A stretch of 42,125 bases of DNA, from assembly GCA_946404685.1 (NCBI GenBank), contig CAMJEK010000004.1, positions 1 to 42,125 on the forward strand. The letters run 5' to 3'. Shown here piece by piece: positions 40,601 to 42,125 of this stretch. This DNA comes from an uncultured Candidatus Saccharibacteria bacterium (GTDB taxonomy: Bacteria > Patescibacteriota > Saccharimonadia > Saccharimonadales > Saccharimonadaceae). A model generated the notes under the pieces. It was not told the origin of the DNA, searched no databases, and saw only the letters and a list, made by a program, of their open reading frames with translations. The first letter of the stretch is position 1. Each line of letters starts with the position of its first letter. Both the position numbers and the translations under genes were made by a program.

Positions 40601-41054
40601 GAACGGTGGTCAGCGCTTCGGTGAAATGGAGGTGTGGGCTCTCGAGGCTTATGGTGCTGCAACCATGCTTCAGGAAATGCTCACAATCAAATCCGATGAC
40701 GTCTACGGCCGTGCTAAAGCATACGAGGCAATCATCAAACATGAACCAATCGAAGGTCCAAAGCTCCCAGAAGGTTTCAACGTTCTCGTTAAAGAGCTTC
40801 AAGGTCTTGGCCTCAAAGTCGACCTTCTTGATCATGGCGAAGCTGCCGATGCAGGCGACGTGATTGAAAAGACCTCACGCGAAATTGAAAAAGACAAAGA
40901 TGATCAATCAATCTATGATCAACACAAGAAAGATACCGAACCAGAAATTGTCGACCTCGATGATGAAGAGGCTGCCGCAATGATGGAAGATGAAGGTATC
41001 CAAATAACAGAAGAAGAGGACGACGGCACAGTCGACCTCGGAGAGGAGTTCTAA
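37677..41054 (+). CDS. rpoB: RNA polymerase beta subunit
   Basis: Beta forms the catalytic pincer of RNA polymerase with beta-prime. The 1125-residue product starts at GTG with AGAAGGG upstream. It carries the expected landmarks in order: [30 protein letters not shown], and the rifampicin-pocket region [50 protein letters not shown]-type and [43 protein letters not shown] and [24 protein letters not shown] follow. The C-terminus adds an acidic tail of about 75 residues ([15 protein letters not shown]). It precedes rpoC by one base, after a structured leader. Confidence 0.98.
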   Translation: [1125 protein letters not shown]

Positions 41055-41055
41055 T

Positions 41056-42125
41056 ATGGCTTGGATGGATAATTTTATCAGCGCCTCTGACTTTGATTCA
41101 ATCCGTCTTACAGTGGCCAATGCGGACGACATCTTGAACTGGAGCTATGGCGAAGTCACAAAGCCAGAAACCATTAACTACCGTACTCAAAAACCGGAAC
41201 GTGATGGTCTCTTCTGTGAACGCATCTTCGGTCCAACCAAAGATATCAACCCGCACGATTCAAAACTAAAAGGTGTGCGCTCTCGCGAAGCTGCTGTCGA
41301 TAAGGAAGGTAACCTCGTTACCAAGTCTATCTCTCGCCGCGAACGCATGGGTCACATCTCCCTCGCTGCTCCAGTTGCTCACATCTGGTTCATGCGCGGA
41401 ACCCCATCTGCAATCAGCCTTCTTCTCGACATCACCGTCAAGAACATTGAGAAAGTTGTTTACTTTGCAACCTACCTCATGACCGAAGTCAAAGAAGACG
41501 AAATTGCAAAAACTCTCGACTCTCTTGAGAAAACAACCATGGCTGCTCGCGAAGCTATTCGCCTCCGCTATGACAAAGAGTCCAAGGTAAAAGATGCTGA
41601 CGTTAAGGCTCTTGCCGAAGCTCAAACCAAAGAGATGGAAGAGCTTGAATCTGACTACGCTTCCCGCAAAGGTATGCTCGAATCATTCAAGAAAGGTAAC
41701 ACTATTACCGAAGTTGAATATCGCAACCTTCCAGAAGAATATGAAGATTTGATCACCGTCGAAATGGGTGCTTCAGCTATCAAGAAGATGCTCGAAGAAA
41801 TCGATCTCGACGAACTCATCGAATCTCTCCACAAAGAAGCTGAAGAAGCTAAGGGGCAAAGAGAGAAAAAGATTGCAAAGCGCCTCAAAACTATTGAAGG
41901 TATGCAAGCTGCTGGCATCAAGCCAACCGATCTCATCCTCACTGTTATTCCAGTGATTCCTCCAGATCTACGCCCAATGATTGCTCTTCCTGGTGGTCGC
42001 TTTGCTACCTCCGATTTGAACGATCTTTATCGCCGTGTTATCAACCGTAACAACCGTTTGAAGAAACTTCTCGACCTCAACGCTCCAGAAGTTATCTGCC
42101 GCAACGAAATGCGCATGCTCCAAGA
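41056..42125 (+). CDS. rpoC: RNA polymerase beta-prime subunit, N-terminal part (cut by window end)
   Basis: This ORF is open at the window edge and absent from the track. The visible 356 residues start MAWMDNFISASDFDSIRLTVANADDI and have RTQKPERDGLFCERIFGPTKD, SISRRERMGHISLAAPVAHIWF, and the lid/rudder region LTVIPVIPPDLRPMIALPGGRFATSDLNDLYRRVINRNNRLKKLLDL. The N-terminal zinc finger is degenerate: the CxC...CxxC segment between FGPTKD and RRERMGH is replaced by INPHDSKLKGVRSREAAVDKEGNLVTK. An inserted coiled-coil part around residues 165-285 is Glu/Lys-rich. AGAGGAG before the ATG is the ribosome site. Confidence 0.97.
   Translation, partial: MAWMDNFISASDFDSIRLTVANADDILNWSYGEVTKPETINYRTQKPERDGLFCERIFGPTKDINPHDSKLKGVRSREAAVDKEGNLVTKSISRRERMGHISLAAPVAHIWFMRGTPSAISLLLDITVKNIEKVVYFATYLMTEVKEDEIAKTLDSLEKTTMAAREAIRLRYDKESKVKDADVKALAEAQTKEMEELESDYASRKGMLESFKKGNTITEVEYRNLPEEYEDLITVEMGASAIKKMLEEIDLDELIESLHKEAEEAKGQREKKIAKRLKTIEGMQAAGIKPTDLILTVIPVIPPDLRPMIALPGGRFATSDLNDLYRRVINRNNRLKKLLDLNAPEVICRNEMRMLQ

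Noticed and set aside
1-42125. UGA recoded as glycine (SR1/Gracilibacteria code)
   Set aside because: TGA ends pheT, ftsE and the trmH-like gene at natural positions, and no conserved glycine site is read from TGA in the core genes.
1-42125. CRISPR arrays, insertion sequences, prophage, tRNA or rRNA genes
   Set aside because: No regularly spaced repeats, transposase or phage proteins, or cloverleaf-like segments were seen. Small tRNAs cannot be fully excluded by eye.

Overview
The window looks like a chromosomal segment of a Candidate Phyla Radiation (Patescibacteria) bacterium, most probably Saccharibacteria (TM7). Direct signs are a compact, almost wholly coding layout with mostly TAA stops and UGA used as an ordinary stop (against SR1/Gracilibacteria recoding). 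The ribosomal spc operon lacks rpmD (L30), as is known for CPR bacteria, and also lacks rpmC (L29). Zinc-free forms of S14, L32 and the beta-prime N-terminus are present. Accessory surface proteins carry FISUMP and InlB-type repeats. The phylum call is inference, because no 16S gene is in the window.

Layout. 1-3985: end of rplB, then rpsS-rplV-rpsC-rplP-rpsQ-rplN-rplX-rplE-rpsN-rpsH, closed by a strong terminator. 4112-7030: a DUF167 gene and an 873-residue anchored surface protein sit inside what is normally one spc operon. 7141-9093: the operon resumes from its own promoter with rplF-rplR-rpsE-rplO; secY does not follow. 9179-14864: membrane FKBP isomerase, exonuclease I, L-lactate dehydrogenase, a Pro/Ala-rich membrane protein and metG. 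14908-20564: an accessory block with an aquaporin-like channel carrying a histone-like tail, a 75-aa tail-anchored protein, a 1084-aa multi-membrane protein, and an acidic surface protein with a 57-aa partner. 20678-24023: pheS-pheT. 24072-28525: ftsE-ftsX, a coiled-coil CHAP hydrolase, a CtpA-type protease and a mini-glutaredoxin. 28506-32676: a TrmH methyltransferase/glycosyltransferase pair divergent from leuS. 32790-37292: two unknown proteins with strong promoters, interleaved with rpmF-nusB-Nudix-rnc and rpsP / small antisense-oriented gene / khpA. 37351-42125: a structured, possibly attenuated leader, then rpoB and the start of rpoC.

How it works together. Most of the window is core translation, transcription and RNA processing. 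A second theme is the envelope: FtsEX with its likely CHAP hydrolase partner and a periplasmic-type protease form a septal wall-remodelling module. Several single-pass surface proteins fit an episymbiont that contacts a host cell. Lactate dehydrogenase suggests fermentative redox balance.

Expression signals are unusually readable. About a dozen genes have a TATAAT-like box only 4-11 nt before the start codon, usually with an extended TGn motif, so their mRNAs should be leaderless or nearly so. Ribosomal genes instead use Shine-Dalgarno sites. Convergent genes share bidirectional hairpin terminators, and divergent genes share very compact promoters. No tRNA, rRNA, CRISPR array, insertion sequence or prophage was recognised.
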